Below, in pieces: positions 37,751 through 46,573 of a stretch of DNA of 64,000 bases. The DNA comes from Pseudarthrobacter sp. Fe7 (lineage in GTDB: Bacteria; Actinomycetota; Actinomycetes; Actinomycetales; Micrococcaceae). Under the pieces are notes generated by a model, which saw nothing but the letters and a program-made list of their open reading frames with translations, searched no databases and was not told the origin of the DNA. The stretch spans positions 2,852,001 to 2,916,000 of the forward strand of contig CP099977.1 of the NCBI GenBank assembly GCA_024372495.1, written 5' to 3'. Made by a program: the position numbers and the translations under genes. How positions within the stretch are numbered: position 1 is the first letter of the stretch; each line of letters opens with the position of its first letter.

Positions 37751-38131
37751 GTGAAACGCAATCGAGTTGAAGGCGCCAAGGTCGCTGTCACCCTGGGGAA
37801 CGACGGCATTATCCGTCTCGTCTGGAATTGGCATGTACGCATCGAGGCAATCGATGCCCATGCAGCCATGGCCGCCGTGGATGAACTGGCGGACGGCCGT
37901 GAGTACCCGATGCTGGTCGACATGACAAGCACAGCGTCGCTCAGCCGGCAGGCCCGCTCTGTCTTCAGTAGCCGCTGTGCGGCCTCACGTATCGCACTGG
38001 TTGGGAGCAGCCCGGTTGACCGCATACTCGCCAACTGGGTACTTAGCGGACAGAAGCTGCCGTGCCCCAAACGTTTCTTTAACTCCGACGCCGAAGCCAC
38101 AACCTGGCTGCGTGCGGATCCCGGGTGGTAG
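37751..38131 (+). CDS. SpoIIAA/STAS-like protein (DUF7793 type)
   Basis: This protein of 126 residues starts at GTG 37751 with GGGGGC upstream. The pattern GIIRLVWNWHVRIEAIDAHA, YPMLVDMTSTASLSRQARSV, ASRIALVGSSPVDRILANWV and RFFNSDAEATTWLRAD matches SpoIIAA-like domains. There a short helix follows a strand carrying the regulatory residue, and the protein ends in an xxWL motif. Arthrobacter genomes carry several such small proteins, whose roles are not established. It stands alone in a gene-poor stretch. Confidence 0.72.
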   Translation: MKRNRVEGAKVAVTLGNDGIIRLVWNWHVRIEAIDAHAAMAAVDELADGREYPMLVDMTSTASLSRQARSVFSSRCAASRIALVGSSPVDRILANWVLSGQKLPCPKRFFNSDAEATTWLRADPGW

Positions 38132-38448
38132 TCGCCACCCTCCACCCCTCTTCAGTACGCTCACCCGTCTGGAGACGGAAGTGGGTGACGCCCTCGACGC
38201 CCCGCTGCACAAAAAGTGCGGCATAACTTTTGGCCGGTATGAGGCAATGATGCATCGAGGCCGTTGGAGAGGTCGTCCAATCATCTGGTGGAGAGTTCCA
38301 GCCGGGCCAGAAGGTCGGCCCCTGATGGGGGCATGGGCCGCGTGCTCGACGGCGTGTACACCGAATTCACGTGCGTACCCGCCGGGCAGGTGGTGCCGTT
38401 CGAACCGCTCTCCAACGAGTGGACCGTCCCGGATTTCTATCCCATCGA
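38132..38448. other. 317-base stretch without a convincing gene
   Basis: Between the SpoIIAA-like gene and the DoxX remnant both strands have open frames, but none shows a recognisable domain or a good start. A plus-strand frame (about 38330-38572, VLDGVYTEFTCVPAGQVVPF) runs into the DoxX gene on the other strand and is not accepted. No repeat or RNA gene is seen. Confidence 0.5.
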
Positions 38449-39084
38449 CTACATGACGCCCCTGCACTGCAGCGTAAACTGGCTTAGCCCGAATCCGGGG
38501 GATCCGTCATCAGACTGTGTGGCGCTCGATGCCGGAGGCTCGTCCGCAGCAAGCGCAGCCCGACGGCGGTAAAGCTGTATCCCAATAGCCACCGGTATGG
38601 TTGCAACAGCGACAGCCCGCATCCACGGCCTGTCCAAAACGTGACCGGTCAAAGCATCGAGGGAAACCCGCCCAGGGCCGCCCATCGCAAAGGACGTGGC
38701 CGCGAGCCCGAGGACCGCCGGTTATTCCAAGCCCCCGTCCCTGGCGAAAAAGCCGTTGGGTGCGTGCACGCTGGCTGCGACTCCCATGGTGGTCGCTGCA
38801 GCCGCTCCTGCTGCAGGCGTGGGGAAGCCAAGGGCAAGGGCCACGCCCGCGCCTGCTTCACCCAGGCAAGCCAGCGTTGCGCTGGTCTTGGCCGGGCGGA
38901 AGCTCATAGCGTGCATGCCCTTGCTGGTCTCCTCGATCCCGCCGCCGCCAAACCAACCAAGAAGTTTCTGGGACCCGTGGGCAACAAGCACACCGCCGAG
39001 TGCTGCGCGGAACAGGGTTCGGGCCGCAGTAGTGGCCGCCGGCGTTACGTTTTCATGGCTGACGGTGACGATCCTTCCAACCAA
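38449..39084 (-). pseudogene. DoxX-family membrane protein interrupted by an in-frame TAA
   Basis: The N-terminal part reads TLFRAALGGVLVAHGSQKLL, GWFGGGGIEETSKGM, ACLGEAGAGVALALGFPTPA and GFFARDGGLE, then TAA at 38722-38724. The same frame continues PAVLGLAATSFAMGGPGRVS and a last helix MRAVAVATIPVAIGIQLY. The family usually has Tyr at this point (GGYEY), so TAC to TAA would explain it. Unlike most breaks here, this is a substitution, not an indel. DoxX proteins are four-helix membrane proteins linked to redox or thiol stress. The start is uncertain: TTG 39084 or an upstream ATG at 39156. Sequencing error or true nonsense mutation are both possible. Confidence 0.62.
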
Positions 39085-39271
39085 CGATTCGGCATGAGTT
39101 GCTCCGCAATTCGAGGGTGCGGAACCTGGGCGCGAAACAGGAAACCCGAGCGGCATCTTCCGGCATGCGTCCCATTCCGGAGCCGCCGGGCTCCAGGGAT
39201 AAGCCGGGACGCCCGGTGCATCCGCACCATCCCCTGAGGCACCAGTCCTGCCGCCTGCCCGGCCTGCAGAG

Positions 39272-39754
39272 CTACATCCGGCCCGCCGTCAGGTCTGCAT
39301 CAACGTTCCGATCCGTTGGTCCGGCATCCTGATCACTGCGCGCCGGGGCAGGGCTGTGTTTAGCCGCCTGCATCGAGCGCCACACTGCGGCCCCGGCTAC
39401 CAAGGCCACAAACCCGAGGACCCACAACCACTTCGTCGCTCCCGGCCGGGCAGCGCGGGCCGGGACAGGCCGCCTGCTCCGGGCAGGAGCCTTGGGGCCG
39501 ACCCCCTTCAGCCGTTTCTGGACCCTGGGAGTAAGCGTCGCCACACCGCCGGAAAGCTCCCCAGCCAACCGGCGCAGTAGGGCCTGAAGGCGCGGGGAGG
39601 CAGTCTCGATGCCTGCATCCAGCCCGTCTACCGCTCGCTGAAGCGCAGCCTGCACGCCAGGCGTGGCCCATTCAGTGCCCTTGGCCGCCTGGCCCATGAG
39701 GTTTTCGGGGAGATGGTGGACCCGCTCCCTCTCAGTCGTTGTTGCTGTGCGCAT
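39272..39754 (-). CDS. hypothetical protein with one membrane span
   Basis: Protein of 160 residues from the ATG at 39754. The N-terminal half is helical with repeated AxxRAVDGL/LQALLRRLAGEL patterns. A basic Pro/Arg-rich stretch (KAPARSRRPVPARAARPG) leads into one transmembrane helix (WLWVLGFVALVAGAAVW), then an acidic C-terminal tail (SDQDAGPTDRNVDADL). This resembles small actinobacterial membrane-anchored proteins of unknown role. There are no neighbours that inform its job. Confidence 0.6.
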   Translation of the reverse strand: MRTATTTERERVHHLPENLMGQAAKGTEWATPGVQAALQRAVDGLDAGIETASPRLQALLRRLAGELSGGVATLTPRVQKRLKGVGPKAPARSRRPVPARAARPGATKWLWVLGFVALVAGAAVWRSMQAAKHSPAPARSDQDAGPTDRNVDADLTAGRM

Positions 39755-40457
39755 GGCTGCCTCCCGGACTCGTGATTGATGCCGCCAGACTAGGACCGGA
39801 TGAAGCGGCAAAACAGGGTCTTTGGAACCGGGAAAACGAGGCCGTCAGGACGCAACCGCCTTCGCCCACTTGCCCCTGGCCGGGACGCTTGGACGCTTCT
39901 ATGTCTGTCAAGCGGGTGAAAAGGGGTGCGGGGCGCGGACCGAGCTGTCGCCTGGGGCGGCTTTGGTGACCGGCCAGCGTCCCCTCTCCCTTTCGTTGTT
40001 TTGGCTGCTGGCGAAGCTTGCGGAGCTGTGGCGGACGGAGGCCTGTCTACCCGTGAGGGCAAGGGGCGGGAAATTCCCGGAGGAAATCAGCGACGGAGGG
40101 GCGCCGCAGGGACATTTCCTGAACCGCAGGCCCCGACGAAGGAGGGGATTTGACGGGCCGGAGCGGACACGTACAATCCGTCAGGACAGCAGCCAAAACA
40201 GAAGAACGGTTCTACAGCCCGAGCGAAGCGAGGCCCGTTTCAGCGTAAAAGAACTGTGGCCGGCCCCTTGCGGCCGGCCACAGTTTTCCCTCAGCAAAAG
40301 AAAAAACAGTGCTGCGTTGATCGTAGGCCCCTGACCTTTACCCTTTATGGGCACGGTATAGAACGTCCAGAAATTGTCCGGGCATGCTCCGAAAGCGCAC
40401 GCTCAGAGGGAAGCATGAACGATTCAGGCATATCCAGGACAGCTATGGGGGCGTAGG
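39755..40457. other. non-coding stretch, possible structured RNA ending in a terminator
   Basis: About 700 bases with no acceptable gene. A 170-codon plus-strand frame exists but its product is Arg/Pro/Gly-rich, lacks a domain, and runs through a strong terminator at 40252-40285. The segment 40060-40250 is purine-rich with short palindromes (GGGAAATTCCC near 40067). A plus-strand transcript ending at that terminator would be a candidate small RNA, but I cannot assign a family. Confidence 0.35.
40252..40285 (+). terminator. strong intrinsic terminator, no obvious upstream gene
   Basis: Perfect 14-bp arms AACTGTGGCCGGCC (40252-40265) and GGCCGGCCACAGTT (40272-40285) with a 6-base loop are followed by TT then CCC, giving a TTTT run. 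No protein-coding gene on the plus strand ends before it, so it probably ends a non-coding or decayed transcript. The stem could also work weakly for the minus strand. Confidence 0.7.
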
Positions 40458-40577
40458 GTGACCTTAACAGTCCTTCGTGACGAGCACCCCGCTCGCTGGG
40501 AACACGCATGGCCGTGGTTCCGTTTCAGGCCTCCGCTGAAGCAGCAGTGGCAACAGGTGCCGTATGTCAACAGTTGA
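40458..40577 (+). CDS. possible 39-residue ORF
   Basis: A short frame from GTG 40458 (VTLTVLRDEHPARWEHAWPW, ending QVPYVNS) overlaps the start of the next small gene by 14 bases. The many Trp and Arg residues give little family information. It is listed only because it directly precedes and overlaps a more plausible gene. It may be chance. Confidence 0.2.
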   Translation: MTLTVLRDEHPARWEHAWPWFRFRPPLKQQWQQVPYVNS

Positions 40578-40836
40578 ATTCAATCCCACGCCCGGACAAG
40601 AACCGAAGGAGCAGGGCCGAGGCCCGGCGGCCGGCCACGGACCGGGCCGTCCACAGGGAATCCGGCGACAGGCCGAAACCATCATCGATACCGTGATTCA
40701 GTCCGGACCCGTGCGCGACCGGGAACAACTCGCGGTGTTCGTAGAAATGTTCCCGGACCAGCCGGAGGTCGCTGTTGCCCGCTTCTTGCAAGAAGTTCGA
40801 CCCCGCATCGCCGACTACACGGACCCGGTAGTCTGA
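40564..40836 (+). CDS. small hypothetical protein
   Basis: This protein of 90 residues from the ATG at 40564 has AGGTG upstream. The N-terminal third is Pro/Gly-rich and disordered. The rest is amphipathic helical (IRRQAETIIDTVIQSGPVRD, REQLAVFVEMFPDQPEVAVA, RFLQEVRPRIADYTD). Codon use matches the surrounding high-GC genes. No family is recognised. It lies just outside the transposase/resolvase scar and may be part of a former mobile element or simply an orphan. Confidence 0.5.
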   Translation: MSTVEFNPTPGQEPKEQGRGPAAGHGPGRPQGIRRQAETIIDTVIQSGPVRDREQLAVFVEMFPDQPEVAVARFLQEVRPRIADYTDPVV

Positions 40837-41029
40837 GCGCGCCGTCCCGTGTGAGCACTCCCTGCTCACTGCCCGCCCCTCGAGTTCGAGGACAGCTGTC
40901 CGGTAACCACTTGGAATTCCGCGGATCGCGGACTCGACCGAAGCCCGGCATGCTCAACCGCACCTTCGTGCGCTCCTGTTCGGGGAAGGGATTGCCCCGC
41001 CAACGTGGGGATGAGGCCGGTCCGGCCGT

Positions 41030-41143
41030 GGCGTAAAGGGAGTTGGGTTGGCGGCTGAGGATTCGAGCGATGCGGCGCTTGAGGGATCTGCGGATTTCGC
41101 GGTAACGGCGGCCTTCTTGGGCGCGTTTGGCGACATACTCCCT
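41030..41143 (-). pseudogene. IS110-type transposase C-terminal scar
   Basis: About 38 codons read REYVAKRAQEGRRYREIRRS and then LKRRIARILSRQ, which resembles the C-terminal end of IS110-family transposases (family pattern YLxRKxAEGKxxREALRCLKRxLAR). Nothing of the DEDD domain or the Ser motif is present. The fragment begins exactly at the stop codon of the adjoining resolvase fragment, so two mobile-element pieces are joined here. The assignment is tentative because the piece is short. Confidence 0.42.
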
Positions 41144-41640
41144 AGTTCCGGGTGGTCTCGCGGGAAGCACGGGCCTGCTGGTGGCGGTAGAGCGTCGCGC
41201 GGCTCCATCCGACGGGCCGGGCAGCCTCATCGGCGGTGCGCCCCTTCTTTCGAGCTTCCTCTACAATCGCAAGCTTGTCCGCGATGACGGCCGGGTCCGA
41301 TACTGGCCGGCCGGAGCGTGTTCCGTTCTGCTTGGCCGCGGCGATACCGGCATTGACCCGCTCGACGATGAGCTCGCGCTCATACTCGCCGAGTGTTGCG
41401 AGCATGTTCAGCATCAGCCGGCCGGTCGAGGTTGCAGGGTCGATGCCGTCCGAGATGGATCGGACATGAACGCCGCGATCGCGCAGCAAGGCCACGGTGT
41501 TGGGCACGTCGATCAATGATCGGCCCAACCGGTCCACCCGACAGACGACGACCGTGTCACCCTCGACGGCTTACTCAAGGAGCCTCTTCATTCCGGGCCG
41601 CTCGATCGCCGTCCTGCTGCCGGAAGCCTTCGGACTCCTT
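41142..41640 (-). pseudogene. truncated serine resolvase/invertase remnant
   Basis: Most of a Tn3-type serine recombinase is readable: GDTVVVCRVDRLGRSLIDVP, TGRLMLNMLATLGEYERELI and then the helix-turn-helix KKGRTADEAARPVGWSRATL. Upstream, SRTAIERPGMKRLLE precedes an in-frame TAA (41572-41574) where Tyr is usual. Farther upstream the family's N-terminus with the catalytic Ser (YARVSTxDQN) is missing. It is therefore a 5'-truncated, probably dead gene. It abuts the IS110-type scar at its 3' end. Confidence 0.75.
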
Positions 41641-41862
41641 TTCCACGATCCAGCTCGGACCTAGCACCATAGAAATGAAGCTAAACATTTCAACACGCTT
41701 GAACCCGGCAGTGGAAGCAACCACCGACCTCGTGGGGAACAGCAATGACATCGGCTAAAACTGAGTACAGGCACCTTGAGATGTCCATCTTTGGCGTAGG
41801 GCTCCAACTGTGGGCCTGTGACGAGGACCTCTCAGACGCAGGATTCCTCCACGTGGTCCGGC

Positions 41863-42987
41863 TCATGCGTCCTGCAGGTCCGTGTTGAACATGATGACCT
41901 GGCGGACGGCCTTACCGTCTGCCAGTTGGTCCATTGCCTGGTTGATGTCTTCGAGGGCGATGTGGGTGGTGATCAGTTCCTCGACAGGCAGTTTGCCCTC
42001 GCGCCACAGCTGGGCGTACTTGGGGATGTCGCGGGACGGGACGGCAGATCCCAGGTAGCTGCCGATGATGGTGCGGGCCTCACCCGTGATGGTCATCGGC
42101 GCGATGCTGGCGAGGGCATCCGGTGCGGGCAGTCCGGCGGTGATTGTTGTTCCACCGACGGCGGTCGCGGCGAATGCCGTCTCGAAGGCCCGTGGGTTCC
42201 CGGCGCATTCGATGACATACCGGGCTTTGATGCCTTGGTCGAGGACCTGCTGGGGTGTATAGGTTTCGTGGGCACCGAGCCTGCGGGCGTGATCGAGCTT
42301 TTCTTCAAGCGTGTCCACGGCCACAACACGCGAAACATTTTGGGAAACCGCCGTGATCAGCGCGGCCATTCCCACCCCGCCAAGTCCCACGACCATCACA
42401 CTGTCCTGCGGGGCAGGACGCGCTGCGTTCAGGACGGCGCCGCCCCCAGTGAGCACAGCGCAGCCGAGCACGGCGGCGATGTCAGGCGGGACGTCATCAC
42501 CGACGGGAACGGCCGAGGCCCTGTCCACCACGGCGTGGGTGGCGAACCCGGACACCCCAAGGTGGTGATAGACCTTCTCACCCCTGCGTTCCAGGTGCAT
42601 GGACCCATGCAGCAGAGTCCCTTCGCCGTTGGTCTTCGATCCGGCGGTGCAGGGCAGACGGCCATCCTCAGCGCAGTTGGCACACTGTTCGCACCGGGGC
42701 AGGAATGACATGACCACACGCTGGCCTGCGGCGAGATCCTTTACTTCCGACCCGACCTCGACCACACGGCCGGCGGCTTCGTGGCCAAGGAGAATAGGCA
42801 CCGGACGGACGCGGTTGCCGTCAACGACGCTTAGATCGGAGTGGCAGATTCCGGCGGCTTCGAGACGGACGAGGATTTCAGTCGGTCCTGGTCCGCTTAA
42901 CTCAAGTTCTGAAATGCTGATCGGCCTGGAGTTGGCGAAAGGACGGGAGCGCCCTATTTCTTCCAGCACTGCGCCGGTGATCTTCAT
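41863..42987 (-). CDS. zinc-dependent alcohol dehydrogenase
   Basis: Medium-chain dehydrogenase of 374 residues. The catalytic zinc site is GICHSDLSVVDG and GHEAAGRVVEVG. The structural zinc cysteines are in CEQCANCAEDGRLPC. The second catalytic-zinc Cys is in AVLGCAVLTGGGAVLN. NAD binding is at VMVVGLGGVGMAALI. It oxidises an alcohol to an aldehyde in the cytoplasm. The start overlaps the stop of the DUF1178 gene by four bases, so it is coupled to it, and the lactonase is the first gene of the run. A job in turning a hydroxy acid from lactone opening into a semialdehyde fits, but is inferred. Confidence 0.9.
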   Translation of the reverse strand: MKITGAVLEEIGRSRPFANSRPISISELELSGPGPTEILVRLEAAGICHSDLSVVDGNRVRPVPILLGHEAAGRVVEVGSEVKDLAAGQRVVMSFLPRCEQCANCAEDGRLPCTAGSKTNGEGTLLHGSMHLERRGEKVYHHLGVSGFATHAVVDRASAVPVGDDVPPDIAAVLGCAVLTGGGAVLNAARPAPQDSVMVVGLGGVGMAALITAVSQNVSRVVAVDTLEEKLDHARRLGAHETYTPQQVLDQGIKARYVIECAGNPRAFETAFAATAVGGTTITAGLPAPDALASIAPMTITGEARTIIGSYLGSAVPSRDIPKYAQLWREGKLPVEELITTHIALEDINQAMDQLADGKAVRQVIMFNTDLQDA

Positions 42988-43430
42988 TTCTTGTCCTCTT
43001 TCCGGTGTTGCTGTGTTGTCTTGGAGGCGGTCGTCGCGGTGCCGGCGGGGCGAAAGGTTGCTTCGGCGACCGTGGCCGCAAGCGGATCGCCCGCCCGCAG
43101 GGGTGCATCGGCAAACGCGCCTTCGTGGGCCAGGACGGGTCGCCGGTCCCCGGCGAGTTCGGGATACTTTTCTTCAAGCTTCTCGCGCTTGGTCATCGCC
43201 TGGTGCCAGCCGCGGACGGTCTCCCGGTCCCCGCGGTTGATCCCGCTCCACGTGTTCGGCATCTGCTCGCGGGAAGGTCCGGCGCTGGCCGAACCGGAGA
43301 GGCCTACAGCTGCAGGAATTTTGCGGGTGGAGGCTCCGCAGTCGCTGCAAGGTGGCAGGTCATCGAACATTGAGGCCACAACGGCTTCAAACCGGTGCCC
43401 GTCCGTGCACTTGAGGTCGTAAATGATCAT
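42984..43430 (-). CDS. DUF1178/FmdB-like zinc-ribbon protein
   Basis: This protein of 148 residues starts MIIYDLKCTDGHRFEAVV and has a second Cys pair CSDCGAS, together forming a small zinc ribbon. The remaining part is hydrophilic with a WSGINRGDRETVRGWHQAMT stretch and a basic tail. FmdB-like ribbons sit beside diverse oxidoreductase genes, and DUF1178 has no proven function. It lies between the lactonase and the alcohol dehydrogenase, overlapping the latter. It may be a metal or substrate accessory of the pathway. Confidence 0.78.
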   Translation of the reverse strand: MIIYDLKCTDGHRFEAVVASMFDDLPPCSDCGASTRKIPAAVGLSGSASAGPSREQMPNTWSGINRGDRETVRGWHQAMTKREKLEEKYPELAGDRRPVLAHEGAFADAPLRAGDPLAATVAEATFRPAGTATTASKTTQQHRKEDKK

Positions 43431-43445
43431 CGAGTGTCCGCCGCC

Positions 43446-44259
43446 TCAGGAATAGTAGCCGTTGGGGGCCAGGGTCAACGCCTTGCGCTGTTCCGGATCA
43501 TGCCCAAAAATAACGTCCGCGTTGGTTCGCTCAGCAATGCCGCGCAGCTTCTCGACGGACTCGAGCCACTTCAGGTTGTCCCACACAATGGCGGCACCGA
43601 CCGCCGGCGGCCCCCCTCGCTCCCAGGTAGACGGCGTCGGAGGTGAAAATCTTGGTACCGTCGTTGGGGAGGTCGACTTGCAGGGACATGGTGCCCCACG
43701 TGTGACCGGGGGTTGCGATCACGCTGACGCCTGGAAGTATCTCGGCGTCCCCACTTACCGATTCCAGGTTCAGGCCGTCGAAGTCAGAGACCAGGTGCGC
43801 ACCCTGGAAGGCACCCGCGATTCCTTTGACGCCCTCGATCTCGTCGCTGCTTGCAATGATGCGAGTCTTGCCGTTATCGAACATTTTGGCGTTGGCGGCG
43901 TGGTCGAAATGCAGGTGGGAGAGGATCAGGATGTCGATGTCATCCGGCTTCAGTTCAAGCTCCGCCAGAGCGGAATCCAGATACCCGGAGCCGGACGGAT
44001 CTTCCTTGACGGGGAAGAATTCCTGAAACCCCGTCGGTTCCCACCGGGTCGCCCAGTCCCGCGGCACCCCGGTGTCCCAAAGAACGCGTCCCTCCGGATG
44101 TTCGATGAGCACCGCGTGGGTTGGGCAGTCCGCCCATGATGGCGGCGAGTTCTTATGGCTGCGGTCCATGATCGTGGTACCGCCTTTAAGTAAGAGCCAC
44201 GTTTGGTCACACTCCATCACGCCACTTGAAAGTATGTGCAGTTTCATATCGTCGGCCAT
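43446..44259 (-). CDS. N-acyl homoserine lactonase-like MBL-fold hydrolase (one frameshift as sequenced)
   Basis: Metallo-beta-lactamase-fold enzyme of about 270 residues from the ATG at 44259 (GGAGAGGG upstream). The dinuclear metal motif is [12 protein letters not shown] (HxHxDH). Later ligands are in [14 protein letters not shown] and [10 protein letters not shown]. The frame shifts at the C6 run at 43611, where one C is extra. The protein then runs [19 protein letters not shown] and [20 protein letters not shown]. Spacing and ending match AhlD/AiiA-type lactonases. It may open N-acyl homoserine lactones or simple gamma-lactones. First gene of the operon, divergent from the GAF/PucR regulator. 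Confidence 0.83.
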
Positions 44260-44402
44260 GACGACCCTCTCCATCCGGGAATTCCTTCCCTTCGACACTA
44301 TGTGCTGACTCACACCACCCCTATGTCCATCCTCAACACAATGCAGCCAAATGGCAGGTCGTAGTGCATATAGGGTTGGAGCAGCCGTAAGGGAGGGAAC
44401 CG

Positions 44403-46316
44403 ATGGAATCTGGCGGACTATGGCTGGAGCGGATTGAGGCGGGCATCTCGGACGCTGATCTTGCCCGCGCACTCGACGAGGCGTTGGAGCGTCACGAAAT
44501 CACCGAGAACGGCGCCCGCGCAGCACGCAGCATTAATATGCGATTGGGCCAGCGAAGGCAACGCGAAGATCTGCTCCGGGCGCTGCACGACACGGCTACC
44601 GACGTTACCGGCATCCGCGATGTGGAGGCGGTCCTCCTCGCGATCGTCAAACGCACGCGCATCCTCGCTGGAAGCGACATGGCCTACATCAGCCTCAACG
44701 ACTACGAACGCAACGAGACCTTCATCCGGAAATCCGACGGCGTCGCCACCGAGGATTACCGGACCATCAGGATGCCCATCGGAACAGGCATCCTGGGCAA
44801 GGCGGCAGCCGGGCTCTCCCCTTTCCAGACCGACAACTACCTCTCCGATGGCACCCTCCCGCACCTGGCCCATATCGACGCCATCGTCGCCAGGGAAGGA
44901 GTTAAGGCAATCCTCGGAGTGCCCCTGCACCTGTACGGAAAGGTAATCGGAGCCCTGCTCATCGCCGACAGGGCAGAGCGGACGTACTCCCCTGACCTCG
45001 TGGACCTCGTTGATACCATCGGCAAGCACGCCGCCGTCGCCATCGACAACGCTCAACGGTTTACCGACACCGCACAGGCGCTGCAGCGGCTGGGGCATGA
45101 AAACCGCACAAGGCTTGAGGAAATGGGTGGACTCCAGACTCTGATTGACCTGGACGAGCGGTTCATCGAAATGATCGTTCGCGGCACCGGCCTGCAAGGC
45201 TTCCTCGGCCTGGCACGGCAGATCCTTGGAATCGATTTGGCAGTCCTGGATGCAGCGAATGGCCTGATCAGCGATCAACCCCCCGAGGGCGACCCCCGGT
45301 ATGCATCCCGGGTCCGTTTGCTTCTGGATGGCCACGAAAGCCGACAGATCCTCAAGGCGGGCGTGGCACAAGCCGTGACTACAGGCCGGCCCAACACCTT
45401 CCGCGCAGGAGACGCTGACTTCACCGTTGTTGCAGCCCGGACCGGACCTAAACACCTCGCCACGCTGCTGGCCGGCGCGGCACTCAATACGCAGCAAAAG
45501 ACGCTAGCGGAACGGCTGGCCGTGTTCCTGGCCATAGTCCGGCTCTTTGACCAGGCAACGCACGACTCCGCCCAACGCCTCCAGTTCGAAGTCCTCGACG
45601 ACCTGCTCTCCGAACGCGACGTTCCCTTCGACCTGATCCATCACCGGGCAGCCCGGTTCGGGCTGCGCCCCACCGAAGACATGACCGTGATCGTCGTCGA
45701 CACCGCCGGCGCTGATCACCTCCGGGTGGAGGGAAGCATCCGTGAAGGCCTGGGCGCAATGAAAGCCCTTGTTGCCGTGCGCGGATCCTCCACCTGCATT
45801 GTTGCATCGGGAAGCAGCGGCACCGCTGCCGCCATCGTGGCTTCCCTTCACAGGGCCAAAATCCCGGCCACCGCTGGTCATGCGCGATCGGAGGCCGGAA
45901 TCGCAGGAGTGAAAAGAGCGCATCGACAAGCTGAGCTTGCCCTCTCCAGCCTGACCGTGCTCGGACGCTCGGGGGAACTCCTCGACGGCGACAGGCTTGG
46001 CTCCCTCGGGCTGCTGCTTGAGGCTGTGCGCTCCGCGGGGAACCGTGAGGAGCTCTACGCCCAGATCCAGCCGCTCATCGACCACGACAGCCGGCAGGGA
46101 ACAAACCTCACCGCAACGGCCTGGATCTTCCTGGAGACGCACCACAACCTGGCCCGCAGCGCGGAAAGGCTGTTCATCCACCGCAACACCGTCAAGCAGC
46201 GCCTTGAGAGGATCGCCGCCCTCATCGGGAAAAACTGGCTGGACGAAACGCGCGAACTGGACAACCACCTGGCGCTGAAAATATGGCACCTCCAAACCTC
46301 GGGCAGCACGGCCTGA
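44403..46316 (+). CDS. GAF-domain PucR-family transcriptional regulator
   Basis: Regulator of 637 residues. A GAF domain spans about 75-220 ([51 protein letters not shown]). The C-terminal PucR-type helix-turn-helix is [20 protein letters not shown] then [19 protein letters not shown] precedes the ATG. It is divergent from the lactonase operon with 143 bases between starts, so it most likely activates or represses that operon in response to a small effector bound by the GAF domain. This regulator type often controls catabolic or purine genes. Confidence 0.88.
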   Translation: MESGGLWLERIEAGISDADLARALDEALERHEITENGARAARSINMRLGQRRQREDLLRALHDTATDVTGIRDVEAVLLAIVKRTRILAGSDMAYISLNDYERNETFIRKSDGVATEDYRTIRMPIGTGILGKAAAGLSPFQTDNYLSDGTLPHLAHIDAIVAREGVKAILGVPLHLYGKVIGALLIADRAERTYSPDLVDLVDTIGKHAAVAIDNAQRFTDTAQALQRLGHENRTRLEEMGGLQTLIDLDERFIEMIVRGTGLQGFLGLARQILGIDLAVLDAANGLISDQPPEGDPRYASRVRLLLDGHESRQILKAGVAQAVTTGRPNTFRAGDADFTVVAARTGPKHLATLLAGAALNTQQKTLAERLAVFLAIVRLFDQATHDSAQRLQFEVLDDLLSERDVPFDLIHHRAARFGLRPTEDMTVIVVDTAGADHLRVEGSIREGLGAMKALVAVRGSSTCIVASGSSGTAAAIVASLHRAKIPATAGHARSEAGIAGVKRAHRQAELALSSLTVLGRSGELLDGDRLGSLGLLLEAVRSAGNREELYAQIQPLIDHDSRQGTNLTATAWIFLETHHNLARSAERLFIHRNTVKQRLERIAALIGKNWLDETRELDNHLALKIWHLQTSGSTA

Positions 46317-46573
46317 CCGCTTTACGGGCAGCCAGCTGCGGCGAAAATGAGGCCGGGCGAGGCATTGGCATCCCCTTGCGGTCTTTGACCTCATCATCGG
46401 CCCCCGCGTTCTGAATCCTTTCGAGCCGGGCTGAATTCCTGCGAAAAGTCCGGTTCCTCAGAATCTGCCAAGGCTTTTCCCACCAACAGCACAAATCACG
46501 GGTCCACAAGATATCGCGAGGGCAGACTTATACCGTCTCCCGGCTTCCCACCGGCACTCGAATCTAGGGATCC

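Noticed and set aside
39822..40334. 170-residue plus-strand protein
   Set aside because: Composition is biased, there is no domain or good start, and the frame passes through a strong terminator stem.
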